The notes beneath the pieces were generated by a model, which saw only the letters and a list, made by a program, of their open reading frames with translations, ran no database searches and had not been told where the DNA came from. This document shows, piece after piece, positions 1-10,067 of a stretch of DNA of 64,000 bases. The translations under genes were made by a program, and so were the position numbers. Source of the stretch: Streptomyces cyaneochromogenes (GTDB lineage: Bacteria; Actinomycetota; Actinomycetes; Streptomycetales; Streptomycetaceae); assembly GCF_003963535.1 (NCBI RefSeq), contig NZ_CP034539.1, forward strand, positions 2,542,001 through 2,606,000, read 5' to 3'. Position 1 is the first letter of the stretch, and each line of letters opens with the position of its first letter.

Positions 1-1
1 C

Positions 2-298
2 GCGCTGTGCTGCTTCGACGACTTCGCCTGGGCCGATCTGTTCTCGCCCCGGCTCACCGCGATCGCCCAGCCAAGCAGGGACATCGGCGCCGAGGCGGTC
101 CGTGTGCTGCTGGACCGTCTCGCCTCGCCGGAGCGGCCTGCCAGGACCGTGCGCCTGCCCTGCGCCTTCGTGCATCGCACCTCGTGCGGCTGCGCCGAGC
201 AGCCGCGGGGGTCCGGGAAACCCGAGGGCACCGCCGAGCCCCTGACCTCCGCCAGTCCCGAACAGCCCCTGCCGTCCGTGAAAGGAACCGTCTCGTGA
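2..298 (+). CDS. LacI-family transcriptional regulator, C-terminal fragment
   Basis: Only the last 98 or so residues lie in the window; the gene begins to the left. The visible part has the end of the sugar-binding core typical of LacI/PurR repressors, including the stretch LTAIAQPSRDIGAEAV, which precedes the last helix of the ligand domain. The last ~30 residues are a low-complexity tail. The stop overlaps the GTG start of the following PfkB kinase (GTGA), so the two are probably co-transcribed and coupled. I infer that the regulator controls the sugar uptake or use in which the kinase takes part; the sugar cannot be told from this fragment. Confidence 0.75.
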   Translation, partial: ALCCFDDFAWADLFSPRLTAIAQPSRDIGAEAVRVLLDRLASPERPARTVRLPCAFVHRTSCGCAEQPRGSGKPEGTAEPLTSASPEQPLPSVKGTVS

Positions 299-1206
299 TA
301 GTCGTCGCCGGTGAGGCCCTGATCGACCTGGTACCCCGGGGTACGGGCGCCCTCGCGAGCCTGAAGCCGGCGCTCGGCGGCGGCCCCTACAACACCGCCG
401 TGGCCCTCGGCCGGCTCGGCTCCAGCACCGCCTTCTGCTCCCGGACCTCCTACGACGCGTTCGGTGAGGCTCTGCTCGACGGACTGCGGGAGGCCGGGGT
501 GGATGTGTCGGGCGTGCAGCGCGGGATGGAGCCGACCACGCTCGCGGTCGCCACCATCGACGCGAACGGCTCGGCCGCCTACTCGTTCTATGTCGAGGGC
601 ACCGCCGACCGGCTCTTCACCGCGCCCGAGGAGCTGCCCGCGCGGGCCCGCGCGGTCTCCTTCGGTACCTGCTCGCTCGTCCTGGAACCGGGGGCGAGCG
701 CCTATGAGGAGCTGATGCGGAGCGCGGCCGCACAAGGGGTGTTCACCGCGCTCGACCCGAACATCCGGGCCGGTCTGATCCCGGACCCGGACGGCTACCG
801 GGCGCGGTTCAAGAGCTGGCTGCCGTCGGTGTCGCTGCTCAAGCTCTCCGAGGAGGACGCGCTGTGGCTGGGCGGAACTCCGCGCGAGTGGCTGGCCGCG
901 GGACCTGCGGCCGTCGTGATCACCCAGGGCGGTGACGGGCTGACCGCCTTCACTCGGGACGGCGCGGTGCGCTCCGTGCCGGGCGAGCAGGTCGACGTCG
1001 TGGACACGATCGGTGCGGGCGACACCGTGAACGCGGCCCTGTTGCACGGCCTGGCCGCCCAGGACGCCCTGTCCGCCGAGGCGCTCGTGGGACTGGGCGC
1101 CGACGGCTGGACACGGCTGTTGCGGTTCGCGGCGCGGGCTGCCGCGATCACCTGCTCCCGGGCGGGCGCCGAGCCGCCGTATGCCTCCGAACTGGGGGAC
1201 TTCTAG
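295..1206 (+). CDS. PfkB-family carbohydrate kinase (fructokinase-like)
   Basis: A ribokinase/PfkB-fold kinase of 303 residues, the normal family length, that phosphorylates a sugar or sugar-like substrate with ATP in the cytoplasm. The N-terminal region has the glycine-rich sugar-binding signature LGGGPYNTAVALGRLG (about residues 25-40). The C-terminal part has the second PfkB signature DTIGAGDTVNAALL, whose Asp is the catalytic base and whose GAGD forms the anion hole. The GTG at 295 overlaps the stop of the upstream LacI gene, and AAAGGA lies 7-12 nt before it. Pairing with a LacI repressor suggests a catabolic sugar kinase such as fructokinase; the exact substrate is an inference. A strong hairpin follows the stop. 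Confidence 0.88.
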   Translation: MIVVAGEALIDLVPRGTGALASLKPALGGGPYNTAVALGRLGSSTAFCSRTSYDAFGEALLDGLREAGVDVSGVQRGMEPTTLAVATIDANGSAAYSFYVEGTADRLFTAPEELPARARAVSFGTCSLVLEPGASAYEELMRSAAAQGVFTALDPNIRAGLIPDPDGYRARFKSWLPSVSLLKLSEEDALWLGGTPREWLAAGPAAVVITQGGDGLTAFTRDGAVRSVPGEQVDVVDTIGAGDTVNAALLHGLAAQDALSAEALVGLGADGWTRLLRFAARAAAITCSRAGAEPPYASELGDF

Positions 1207-1287
1207 GAGGCGTTGCTTTTCCGTTTCGCTGTTGAGGAGTCAAGGTCCGTCACGACCGCTTGGATCGGGCGGCTGACTGTGCAACGG

Positions 1288-1322
1288 ACGGCGCCCCGCG
1301 GTGAGTTCCCGCGGGGCGCCGT
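1288..1322 (+). terminator. Rho-independent-type terminator after the PfkB kinase
   Basis: A perfect 14-bp GC-rich inverted repeat (1288-1301 with 1309-1322) around a 7-nt loop is followed on the plus strand by ACTTTTTC. It sits between the convergent kinase and uvrA genes. The T-run is on the plus side, so it mainly serves the kinase transcript, though the stem could also act on uvrA. Confidence 0.8.
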
Positions 1323-1359
1323 ACTTTTTCAGGATTTTCGGGCTCGTCGCCCGCCCTCC

Positions 1360-4416
<3,057 letters not shown>

Positions 4417-4454
4417 GCCGGTCCGCACCTTTCTTGAGAGAAGTGACAGGGGGG

Positions 4455-4504
4455 CGAGGCCCCCGTGCTTTCTCAGACTCGAGGCCCCCGTGCCTTCTCA
4501 GACT
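4455..4504. repeat. 2 x 25-bp tandem duplication in the uvrA leader
   Basis: Two head-to-tail 25-bp copies (4455-4479 and 4480-4504) differ at one base. The outer copy includes most of the uvrA -10 hexamer and the predicted transcription start. The inner copy carries GAGTCT in place of TAGTCT, so only one copy keeps a good -10. Confidence 0.85.
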
Positions 4505-4522
4505 AGGGGGAGCCACTGACAA
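4500..4522 (-). promoter_or_regulatory. RecA-NDp (PafBC-type) promoter of uvrA
   Basis: Read on the minus strand: TTGTCAGTG (4522-4514), an 8-nt spacer, then TAGTCT (4505-4500). This fits the RecA-independent DNA-damage promoter consensus of mycobacteria exactly (tTGTCRgtg-N8-TAnnnT). The predicted start near 4493 gives a leader of about 77 nt. No LexA-type GAACNNNNGTTC box is seen here. Confidence 0.7.
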
Positions 4523-4631
4523 CGCCGGTCGGATTCCCGGATGCGACAACAATCCCGGGCCATCCAGCATGCCCGACGCCACGACCGAGCCTATAGCACG
4601 TGCATTCGATTTACGGCACTCGTTCACCACC

Positions 4632-4660
4632 TTCACCCAAAGGTGTGGCGAGGCTAGTGT
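4632..4660 (+). promoter_or_regulatory. Predicted leaderless promoter of the 4668 gene
   Basis: TTCACC (4632-4637), a 17-nt spacer and TAGTGT (4655-4660), with the ATG only 8 nt beyond the -10. The expected start site falls at or next to the ATG, so the mRNA is probably leaderless. No Shine-Dalgarno sequence is present. Confidence 0.5.
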
Positions 4661-4667
4661 CAGCACC

Positions 4668-5354
4668 ATGATTGATCACGCTCGTGACCTGGTGTCTGTA
4701 CGTGAAGCGACCGACCGGCTGCTCACCGCAGCGGCCAAGCTGGACAACGCGGCGGTCGCCGAGCCGTCACGGCTCCCCGGCTGGAGCCGCGGCCACGTCC
4801 TCGCCCATCTCGCCCGCAACGCGGACGCCCTCGTGAACGTCCTCGAGGGGCGCCCCATGTACGTGTCCGGCACCGCCCGGAACGCCGACATCGAGGCGGA
4901 CGCCCCGCGCCCCCTCGACGTCCAGCTCACCGACGTGCGCGAGAGCGCTGCCCGCTTCCAGGACACGGGAGCGGCCCCCGCGGACTGGTCGCGCACGGTG
5001 GAGCTGCGCAACGGCGTCACGGACGCGGCGGCCCGGGTGCCGTTCCGACGCTGGGTGGAGGTGGAGCTGCATCACGTGGATCTCGGGATCGGGTACGAGC
5101 TGGAAGACCTGCCGGCCGAGTTCGTGGAGCGGGAGATCGACTTCCTCGCCCAGCGGTTCACCGGGCACCCCGAGGTGCCGCCGACCCGGCTCACGGACGG
5201 CACGCGCGCGTGGAGCACGGGCCGGGAGGCGGGCGCCGCCGAGGTCACCGTCCGAGGGTCCGCACCCGACCTGCTCGGCTGGCTCGCCGGCCGCCGCGAC
5301 GGGGCCGGCCTGACCGTGGAGGGCGGCTCGCTGCCGTCGCTCCCCCCGCTGTAG
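4668..5354 (+). CDS. Maleylpyruvate isomerase family, mycothiol-dependent-type enzyme
   Basis: A 228-residue cytoplasmic protein of the DinB-like four-helix family that includes mycothiol-dependent maleylpyruvate isomerase. The N-terminal helix bundle has the characteristic GWSRGHVLAHLARNADAL with conserved metal-binding His. A second His/Asp motif, VEVELHHVDLGIGYE, follows, and a C-terminal SCP2/MDMPI-C-like region ends the protein. The ATG at 4668 is chosen because it begins the conserved sequence and sits just after a -10 element (leaderless). It is divergent from uvrA. Family members may use other mycothiol conjugates, so the physiological substrate is unknown. Confidence 0.8.
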   Translation: MIDHARDLVSVREATDRLLTAAAKLDNAAVAEPSRLPGWSRGHVLAHLARNADALVNVLEGRPMYVSGTARNADIEADAPRPLDVQLTDVRESAARFQDTGAAPADWSRTVELRNGVTDAAARVPFRRWVEVELHHVDLGIGYELEDLPAEFVEREIDFLAQRFTGHPEVPPTRLTDGTRAWSTGREAGAAEVTVRGSAPDLLGWLAGRRDGAGLTVEGGSLPSLPPL

Positions 5355-5411
5355 GAGCTGGACGGTCGCCGGGCCGCCGGAGAGCTGGGCGGGCTCCTGG
5401 GCCGCTGTGCC

Positions 5412-5527
5412 GCCACAACGCCTGGACGGCCCGGGGCCGCCCCTGCCGCGGAGTGGCGGGGGCGAGGCGCCGCAACGCCCGCACGGCCCGGGGCCTCCTG
5501 CCACCGCAATGCCTGCACGGCCCAGCG
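5412..5527. repeat. Three degenerate ~24-bp repeats between the isomerase and MBL genes
   Basis: Three imperfect copies of an element of the type CCGCAACGCCTGCACGGCCC start at 5412, 5470 and 5504, filling much of the 200-bp gap. The spacing is unequal (58 and 34 bp). I see no coding potential or clear function. Confidence 0.6.
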
Positions 5528-5542
5528 ACCACCCTGCCGCTA

Positions 5543-5548
5543 TAGGCT
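5543..5548 (+). promoter_or_regulatory. -10 element (TAGGCT) of the MBL gene, probably leaderless
   Basis: TAGGCT lies 6 nt before the ATG at 5555. No ribosome binding site and no good -35 are visible. The spacing implies transcription starting at the ATG. Confidence 0.45.
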
Positions 5549-5554
5549 GCCGAC

Positions 5555-6205
5555 ATGACCTACAGCGGACAGGTGACGGTCGGCGGCCCCGCCGACGTGC
5601 ACGAGCTCAAGGACCTGATGATCACCAAGATCGCGGTCGGCCCGATGGACAACAACGCCTATCTGCTGCGCTGCCGGGCCACGGACGAGCAACTGCTGAT
5701 CGACGCCGCCAACGACGCGGAGACGCTGATCGGCATGATCGGTGACGACGGCATCGCGTCGGTCGTCACCACGCACCAGCACGGCGACCACTGGCAGGCG
5801 CTCGCCGCGGTCGTCGAGGCCACCGGTGCGCGCACGTACGCCGGCCGGGACGACGCCGACGGCATCCCCGTGCCGACCGAGGTCCTCCTCGACGACGGCG
5901 ACACCGTCCGGGTGGGGCGTGTGGAGCTCACCGCGCGCCACCTGGTCGGGCACACGCCGGGTTCGATCGCGCTCGTCTACGACGATCCGCACGGGCATCC
6001 CCATGTGTTCACCGGAGACTGCCTCTTCCCAGGAGGTCCGGGGCGCACGACACGGCCCCAGGACTTCAAGTCCCTCATGGAGGGCCTGGAGGCGAGGATC
6101 TTCTCCCTGCCGGACGAGACCTGGATCTACCCGGGCCACGGCAACGACACCACCCTGGGCGCGGAGCGGCCGCAGATCGCCGCCTGGTGGGAGCGCGGCT
6201 GGTAA
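5555..6205 (+). CDS. MBL-fold metallo-hydrolase (glyoxalase II-like)
   Basis: A 216-residue metallo-beta-lactamase-fold hydrolase, probably cytoplasmic with two metal ions. The metal-binding motif THQHGDHW is at about residues 70-77. The third His sits in LVGHTPGSIAL, the bridging Asp in FTGDCLFPGGPGRT, and the last His in YPGHGND. This set and length match the hydroxyacylglutathione-hydrolase-like subgroup; in an actinomycete the thiol would be mycothiol or another thioester. It starts at the ATG just after TAGGCT. The co-directional neighbour upstream is a mycothiol-type isomerase, which may point to shared thiol chemistry, but they are 200 bp apart. Confidence 0.85.
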   Translation: MTYSGQVTVGGPADVHELKDLMITKIAVGPMDNNAYLLRCRATDEQLLIDAANDAETLIGMIGDDGIASVVTTHQHGDHWQALAAVVEATGARTYAGRDDADGIPVPTEVLLDDGDTVRVGRVELTARHLVGHTPGSIALVYDDPHGHPHVFTGDCLFPGGPGRTTRPQDFKSLMEGLEARIFSLPDETWIYPGHGNDTTLGAERPQIAAWWERGW

Positions 6206-6270
6206 CGCTCAGGAGGGCCGCGTCCGCGCTCTCCGGAAGGACCGGAAAGGCAGAAAGCCCGGAAAGACAA

Positions 6271-6314
6271 GAGTCCTCGCACCCCCGCCGGATCGGACGG
6301 GAGCGCGAGGACTC
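6271..6314 (+). terminator. Hairpin after the MBL gene
   Basis: Inverted repeat GAGTCCTCGC (6271-6280) with GCGAGGACTC (6305-6314), a perfect 10-bp stem around a 24-nt GC-rich loop that can itself partly pair. No T-run follows. It lies 65 bp after the MBL stop and could end that transcript. Confidence 0.5.
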
Positions 6315-6478
6315 TCCGGGTCTGGTCGTGAAGCGGTTCAGGCCCGGGTCGTAGTCGCGGAAGACCATGTCGTGGTGGGTGCACGGCCAATACGTCCGAA
6401 GCGCCACCACCACCGGCACGTTCGGCCGCGTCACCTGCAGCGGCGCCCTGTCCGTCGCCACCATGGCCGCCGAATCAT
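6315..6478 (-). pseudogene. Relic of an RHS/YD-repeat protein gene
   Basis: On the minus strand an open stretch encodes HDMVFRDYDPGLNRFTTR, the core at 6321-6359. RDYDPGLNRFTTR closely resembles the RHS-repeat core signature (R-x-YDP-x-x-x-RF) found near the end of the beta-cage domain in Streptomyces RHS/YD-repeat and polymorphic toxin proteins. There is no full RHS gene here; the similarity stops at the hairpin at 6305 and within about 60 codons upstream. I read it as a decayed fragment. It could be a chance match, but the surrounding 630 bp hold no other gene. Confidence 0.4.
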
Positions 6479-6797
6479 GAGCTCCCGCACCACCCGCGCA
6501 CACACCCCGTGTGAACCATTCGCACGCGTCGGCGCCCCGCGCGCGCTCCCGGCGCGCGTAGTTGCGCAGTCAACTGGAAGCAGCCCCGCACAGGATGACG
6601 GCTCCTGAGCGGTACGGGCCGCCGGTCTCACATCCCCGCCCTCGGCCGGCGGCCCCGGCGACTGCCCCGGGGACCTGGCGCCGGGGCCGGCGTGGGGACT
6701 GGCGCCAGGACCGGTGTGCGGACTGGCGCCGAGACTGACGTGGGGGCTGTTCACAGGAACGCAACACCCGTTCCCACTATGCGGACATTCACCGTCG

Positions 6798-6826
6798 TTA
6801 CCTCGACAAAAGCGACCGTGTACTGT
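6798..6826 (+). promoter_or_regulatory. Predicted promoter of the amino-acid ABC operon
   Basis: TTACCT (6798-6803), a 17-nt spacer and TACTGT (6821-6826), an acceptable housekeeping sigma (HrdB) promoter. The ATG is 13 nt beyond the -10, leaving a leader of at most about 6 nt. The terC promoter uses the same two hexamers with the same spacing. Confidence 0.45.
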
Positions 6827-6838
6827 CAATCTCCCGCC

Positions 6839-7723
6839 ATGCATCCTGCCCCTCGCGCGCTGCGCCGCGCCGTCGTCGTCGCAACGACAGCTCTCCTCGC
6901 CACCGCTCTCGGCTGCGCTCCGCAGCCGGACGACCAGGCCACCGGCACACCGTCGGGGTCGGCCGGGAACACCTGCGCCAAGGGCAAGTTGGCCACCGAG
7001 GCCTCCGGCAAGCTGACCATCGCCACCGACGAGCCGGCGTACGAGCCGTGGTTCAAGGACGACAAGCCCGCCAACGGTGAGGGCTTCGAGTCGGCGGTCG
7101 CCTACGCCGTGGCGAAGCAGCTCGGCTACGACAAGAGCGCCGTCGTCTGGCAGAGCGTGCCGTTCAACAAGGCCTTCGCGCCCGGCGAGAAGACCTTCGA
7201 CTTCGACATCAACCAGGTCTCCATCAGCGACGAGCGCAAGAAGGCCGTGGACTTCTCGTCCGGCTACTACGACGTCCGCCAGGCCGTCATCGCCCTGAAG
7301 GACAGCAAGGCGGCCAAGGCCAAGAGCGTCGCGGACCTCAAGGGGCTCAAGCTGGGCGCCCAGGTCGGCACCACCAGCCTCGCCTACATCGACGACGTGG
7401 TGAAGCCGACGCAGGAGGCCGCCGCGTACGCCAAGAACGACCAGGCCAAGTCCGCGCTGAAGAACGGTCAGGTCGACGCAATCGTCGTCGACCTGCCGAC
7501 CGCCTTCTACATCACCGCGGCCGAGGTGACGGACGCGACGATCGTCGGCCAGTTCGAGAACCAGGGCGGTACGCCTGAGCAGTTCGGGCTCGTGCTCGAC
7601 AAGGGCAGCGCGCTCACCCCGTGCGTGACGGACGCCGTGGACACCCTGCGCGAGGACGGCACCCTGGCCAAGCTCGAGCAGCAGTGGCTGTCGGACGCCG
7701 TCGACGCTCCGGTGCTCAAGTGA
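6839..7723 (+). CDS. ABC transporter substrate-binding lipoprotein (polar amino acid type)
   Basis: A 294-residue extracytoplasmic solute-binding protein of the family-3 (FliY/GlnH) type. A signal peptide with an Arg-rich start and hydrophobic core ends in TALGC (Cys26), read as a lipobox, so it should be membrane-anchored. The mature part has typical features: KLTIATDEPAYEPWF near the start, DFDINQVSISDERKKAVDFS in the hinge region, and LGAQVGTTS. It is the first gene of a three-gene operon with a permease (4-nt overlap) and an ATPase. The Asp/Arg-type residues in the pocket suggest amino acid binding; the specific ligand is not known. Confidence 0.9.
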   Translation: MHPAPRALRRAVVVATTALLATALGCAPQPDDQATGTPSGSAGNTCAKGKLATEASGKLTIATDEPAYEPWFKDDKPANGEGFESAVAYAVAKQLGYDKSAVVWQSVPFNKAFAPGEKTFDFDINQVSISDERKKAVDFSSGYYDVRQAVIALKDSKAAKAKSVADLKGLKLGAQVGTTSLAYIDDVVKPTQEAAAYAKNDQAKSALKNGQVDAIVVDLPTAFYITAAEVTDATIVGQFENQGGTPEQFGLVLDKGSALTPCVTDAVDTLREDGTLAKLEQQWLSDAVDAPVLK

Positions 7724-8640
7724 CGGTCACGAAGGAGGAGTCCGGCCACGAGGGCGCGGACGACGGCGATGGCATGTCCGGCGCGGGTGACGACGGCTAC
7801 GTGCCCTCGCAGCGGCGTCTCGACCGCGAGCGCCACAAACGCCTGCGCGCCCGCCGTGCCACGGCGATCGCCGCCCTCTCCACGCTGGTCACCGGTGTCG
7901 TCCTCTACCTGGTCGTGGTCAACGCCCCGGGCTGGCCCCGTACCAAGGAGACCTTCTTCGACCGGGGGTACGCGCGCGAGGCGTTGCCCAAGGTCCTCGA
8001 AGGGCTCTGGCTCAACGTCCGGCTGCTGCTGATCTGCGGCGCGGCCGTGCTGGTCCTCGGCATGCTCATCGCCGTCGCCCGCACGCTGCGTGGCCCGGTG
8101 TTCTTCCCGCTGCGGGCGCTGGCGGCGGCGTACACGGACTTCTTCCGGGGCCTTCCGCTCATCATCAACCTCATGATCGTCGTGCTCGGCGTCCCCGCGC
8201 TGCGACTGCAGGGCGTGACCGTGGACCCGGTGCTGCTGGGCGGTACAGCGCTGACCCTGACGTATTCGGCGTACGTCGCCGAGGTGTTCCGCGCGGGCAT
8301 CGAGTCCGTCCACCCCTCGCAGCGCGCCGCGGCCCGTTCGCTCGGCCTCACCAACCGGCAGGCGCTGCGGCACGTGGTCCTGCCCCAGGCGGTACGCCGT
8401 CAGGTGCCGCCGCTGCTGAACGACCTGGTGTCGCTGCAGAAGGACACCGGTCTGGTCTCGATCGGCGGCGCGGTGGACGCCGTACGGGCCGCGGACATCA
8501 TCGTGGGCCGCAGCCTCAACTACACGCCGTACATCGTCGCGGGCCTGGTCTTCGTGGCGCTGACCATCCCGATGACCCGCTTCACGGACTGGGTGACGGC
8601 CCGGATGGACCGCCGACGCGCCCAAGGAGGAACCCTGTGA
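7720..8640 (+). CDS. ABC transporter permease (polar amino acid type)
   Basis: An integral membrane permease of the HisM/GlnP type, 306 residues, forming the membrane channel for the upstream binding protein. A charged N-terminal tail of ~50 residues precedes the first membrane segment (AIAALSTLVTGVVLYLVV); at least four more segments follow. The EAA loop contacting the ATPase is visible as AARSLGLTNRQALRHVVLP. The GTG at 7720 overlaps the stop of the binding-protein gene, indicating translational coupling; an ATG at 7774 is possible but would not explain the overlap. Its own stop overlaps the next GTG. Confidence 0.88.
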   Translation: MTVTKEESGHEGADDGDGMSGAGDDGYVPSQRRLDRERHKRLRARRATAIAALSTLVTGVVLYLVVVNAPGWPRTKETFFDRGYAREALPKVLEGLWLNVRLLLICGAAVLVLGMLIAVARTLRGPVFFPLRALAAAYTDFFRGLPLIINLMIVVLGVPALRLQGVTVDPVLLGGTALTLTYSAYVAEVFRAGIESVHPSQRAAARSLGLTNRQALRHVVLPQAVRRQVPPLLNDLVSLQKDTGLVSIGGAVDAVRAADIIVGRSLNYTPYIVAGLVFVALTIPMTRFTDWVTARMDRRRAQGGTL

Positions 8641-9413
8641 GCGACACGCCCGCGCCGGTGAGCGACGCGCCTGTGCTGCGCATGGAGTCGGTCCGCAAGA
8701 CCTTCGGCGACTCGGTCGTGCTCCGGGACGTCGACCTGGAGGTCGCCCCGCACACGGTGACCGCGCTGATCGGTGCCTCCGGCTCCGGCAAGTCGACGCT
8801 GCTGCGGTGCGCCAACCTCCTGGAGGACATCGACGACGGCGCGATCTGGCTGGACGGCGAGGAGATCACCGATCCGCGCGTGGACCAGGACGCCGTACGG
8901 CGCCGTATCGGCGTGGTGTTCCAGGCGTACAACCTCTTCCCGCACATGACGGTCCTGGAGAACATCACCCTCGCCCCGCGCCGGGTGCACGGCGTGTCCC
9001 GCGCCGAGACCGAGGCACGCGCGCGTGAGCTGCTGGAGCGGCTCGGGCTGGCCGGCAAGGCGGGCGAGTACCCGGACCGGCTGAGCGGCGGCCAGCAGCA
9101 GCGCGTCGCGATCGTGCGCGCTCTTGCCGTACGGCCCCGGCTGCTGCTGCTCGACGAGATCACCGCGGCCCTCGACCCGGAGCTCGTGGGCGAAGTCCTC
9201 AATGTCGTCCGCGACTTGAAGGACGACGGGATGACCATGGTGCTGGCCACACATGAAATGGGGTTCGCGCGCGACGTCGCCGACCAGGTTTGTTTTCTGG
9301 ACGGAGGCGTCGTCCTGGAGCGCGGCACGGCCGAGCAGATCTTCGGCGATCCGCAGCAGGAGCGGACTGGGCGCTTCCTGCGGCGCATCGTGGAGGCGGG
9401 ACGGTTGTCATGA
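8637..9413 (+). CDS. ABC transporter ATP-binding protein (GlnQ-like)
   Basis: A 258-residue cytoplasmic ATPase that powers the amino acid importer. Motifs in order: Walker A GASGSGKST (about residue 49), the Q-loop VVFQAYNLFPHMTV, the signature LSGGQQQR, Walker B LLLLDEITAALD and the switch His in ATHEMGF. GTG 8637 is supported by AAGGAGGA a few bases upstream and overlaps the permease stop. The DEITAALD form has Ile-Thr where many have Pro-Thr/Ser, a common variation. It is the last gene of the operon, followed by a hairpin at 9434. Confidence 0.93.
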   Translation: MSDTPAPVSDAPVLRMESVRKTFGDSVVLRDVDLEVAPHTVTALIGASGSGKSTLLRCANLLEDIDDGAIWLDGEEITDPRVDQDAVRRRIGVVFQAYNLFPHMTVLENITLAPRRVHGVSRAETEARARELLERLGLAGKAGEYPDRLSGGQQQRVAIVRALAVRPRLLLLDEITAALDPELVGEVLNVVRDLKDDGMTMVLATHEMGFARDVADQVCFLDGGVVLERGTAEQIFGDPQQERTGRFLRRIVEAGRLS

Positions 9414-9433
9414 GCCGTTCCAAGGAGCGGCTG

Positions 9434-9466
9434 TAAGGACCGCTCGCCATGGCCAGGCGGTCCTTA
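9434..9466. terminator. Bidirectional hairpin between the ABC operon and aroQ
   Basis: TAAGGACCGC (9434-9443) pairs perfectly with GCGGTCCTTA (9457-9466) around a 13-nt loop. It lies between two convergent genes and could stop transcription from both sides. There is no long T-run, as is common in Streptomyces. Confidence 0.65.
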
Positions 9467-9489
9467 CACGTACGCCCCGTCGGCCGACG

Positions 9490-9963
9490 TCAGGTGGCGG
9501 CCTGTCCCGCCCCCGCCAGTGCCGCGACCCGCTCCACCCCGAAGACGTACCCCTGCACACCGCAGCCCGCGATGACGCCCTCGGCGCGCAGGGAGACGTA
9601 ACTGTGGTGCCGGAACGACTCGCGCTTGTGGATGTTGGAGATGTGGACCTCCAGCACGGGCAGTCCGTCGCAGGTGTTGAGCGCGTCCAGAATCGCCACC
9701 GACGTGTGCGAGTAGGCGCCCGGGTTGATCACGATGCCGCAGTGGTTCAGGCGCGCCTCGTGGATCCAGTCGACCAGCTCGCCCTCGTGGTTGGACTGCC
9801 GGAAGTCGATCGTGCCGCCGTACGCGGCCGCCGCCTTGGCGCACAGTGCCTCGACGTCGGCCAAGGTCTCGGAGCCGTAGATCTCCGGCTGGCGCTGGCC
9901 CAGCAGGTTCAGGTTGGGGCCGTTGAGGATCATGATCGGGGCGTTGGCCAGGGTGCGGGGCAC
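9490..9963 (-). CDS. aroQ: 3-dehydroquinate dehydratase, type II
   Basis: Catalyses dehydration of 3-dehydroquinate to 3-dehydroshikimate in the shikimate pathway (or the reverse branch of quinate use). At 157 residues it has the usual size of the dodecameric type II enzyme. Signatures: [19 protein letters not shown] at the start with the catalytic Tyr loop, [35 protein letters not shown], and [20 protein letters not shown] with the catalytic His region. GTG 9963 has GGAGGAACC directly upstream. It stands alone, convergent to the ABC operon and divergent from the S66 peptidase. Confidence 0.95.
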   Translation of the reverse strand: MPRTLANAPIMILNGPNLNLLGQRQPEIYGSETLADVEALCAKAAAAYGGTIDFRQSNHEGELVDWIHEARLNHCGIVINPGAYSHTSVAILDALNTCDGLPVLEVHISNIHKRESFRHHSYVSLRAEGVIAGCGVQGYVFGVERVAALAGAGQAAT

Positions 9964-10055
9964 GGTTCCTCCGGTCCTTTCGGGGTCGGGCGGCGCGTCG
10001 ACGACCGCTGCTCAGACCCCGGTTTATCACGGTGCGCGGATCACGCCACCGGTCC

Positions 10056-10061
10056 TACCCT
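10056..10061 (+). promoter_or_regulatory. -10 element (TACCCT) of the S66 peptidase gene, leaderless
   Basis: TACCCT ends 6 nt before the ATG at 10068, with no ribosome binding site. This is the same spacing as in several other genes in the window, consistent with a leaderless mRNA. Confidence 0.4.
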
Positions 10062-10067
10062 CCAGTC

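Larger units (their letters stand above)
6206..6838. other. Intergenic region of about 630 bp with no intact gene
   Basis: Holds the hairpin at 6271-6314, the RHS-like relic, a run of short degenerate GC-rich repeats (6650-6740: variants of GGGACTGGCGCC and GGGGACCTGGCGCC) and the promoter of the amino-acid ABC operon. Nothing else is evident. Confidence 0.6.

Noticed and set aside
4621..4645. PHO-box-like TTCACC repeats before the 4668 gene
   Set aside because: The repeats are spaced 9 nt apart and not 11, so they do not fit a PhoP site; TTCACC serves better as a -35.
6368..6481. 37-codon plus-strand frame starting MSWWVHGQYV
   Set aside because: It lies opposite the RHS-like relic and has no ribosome binding site or family.
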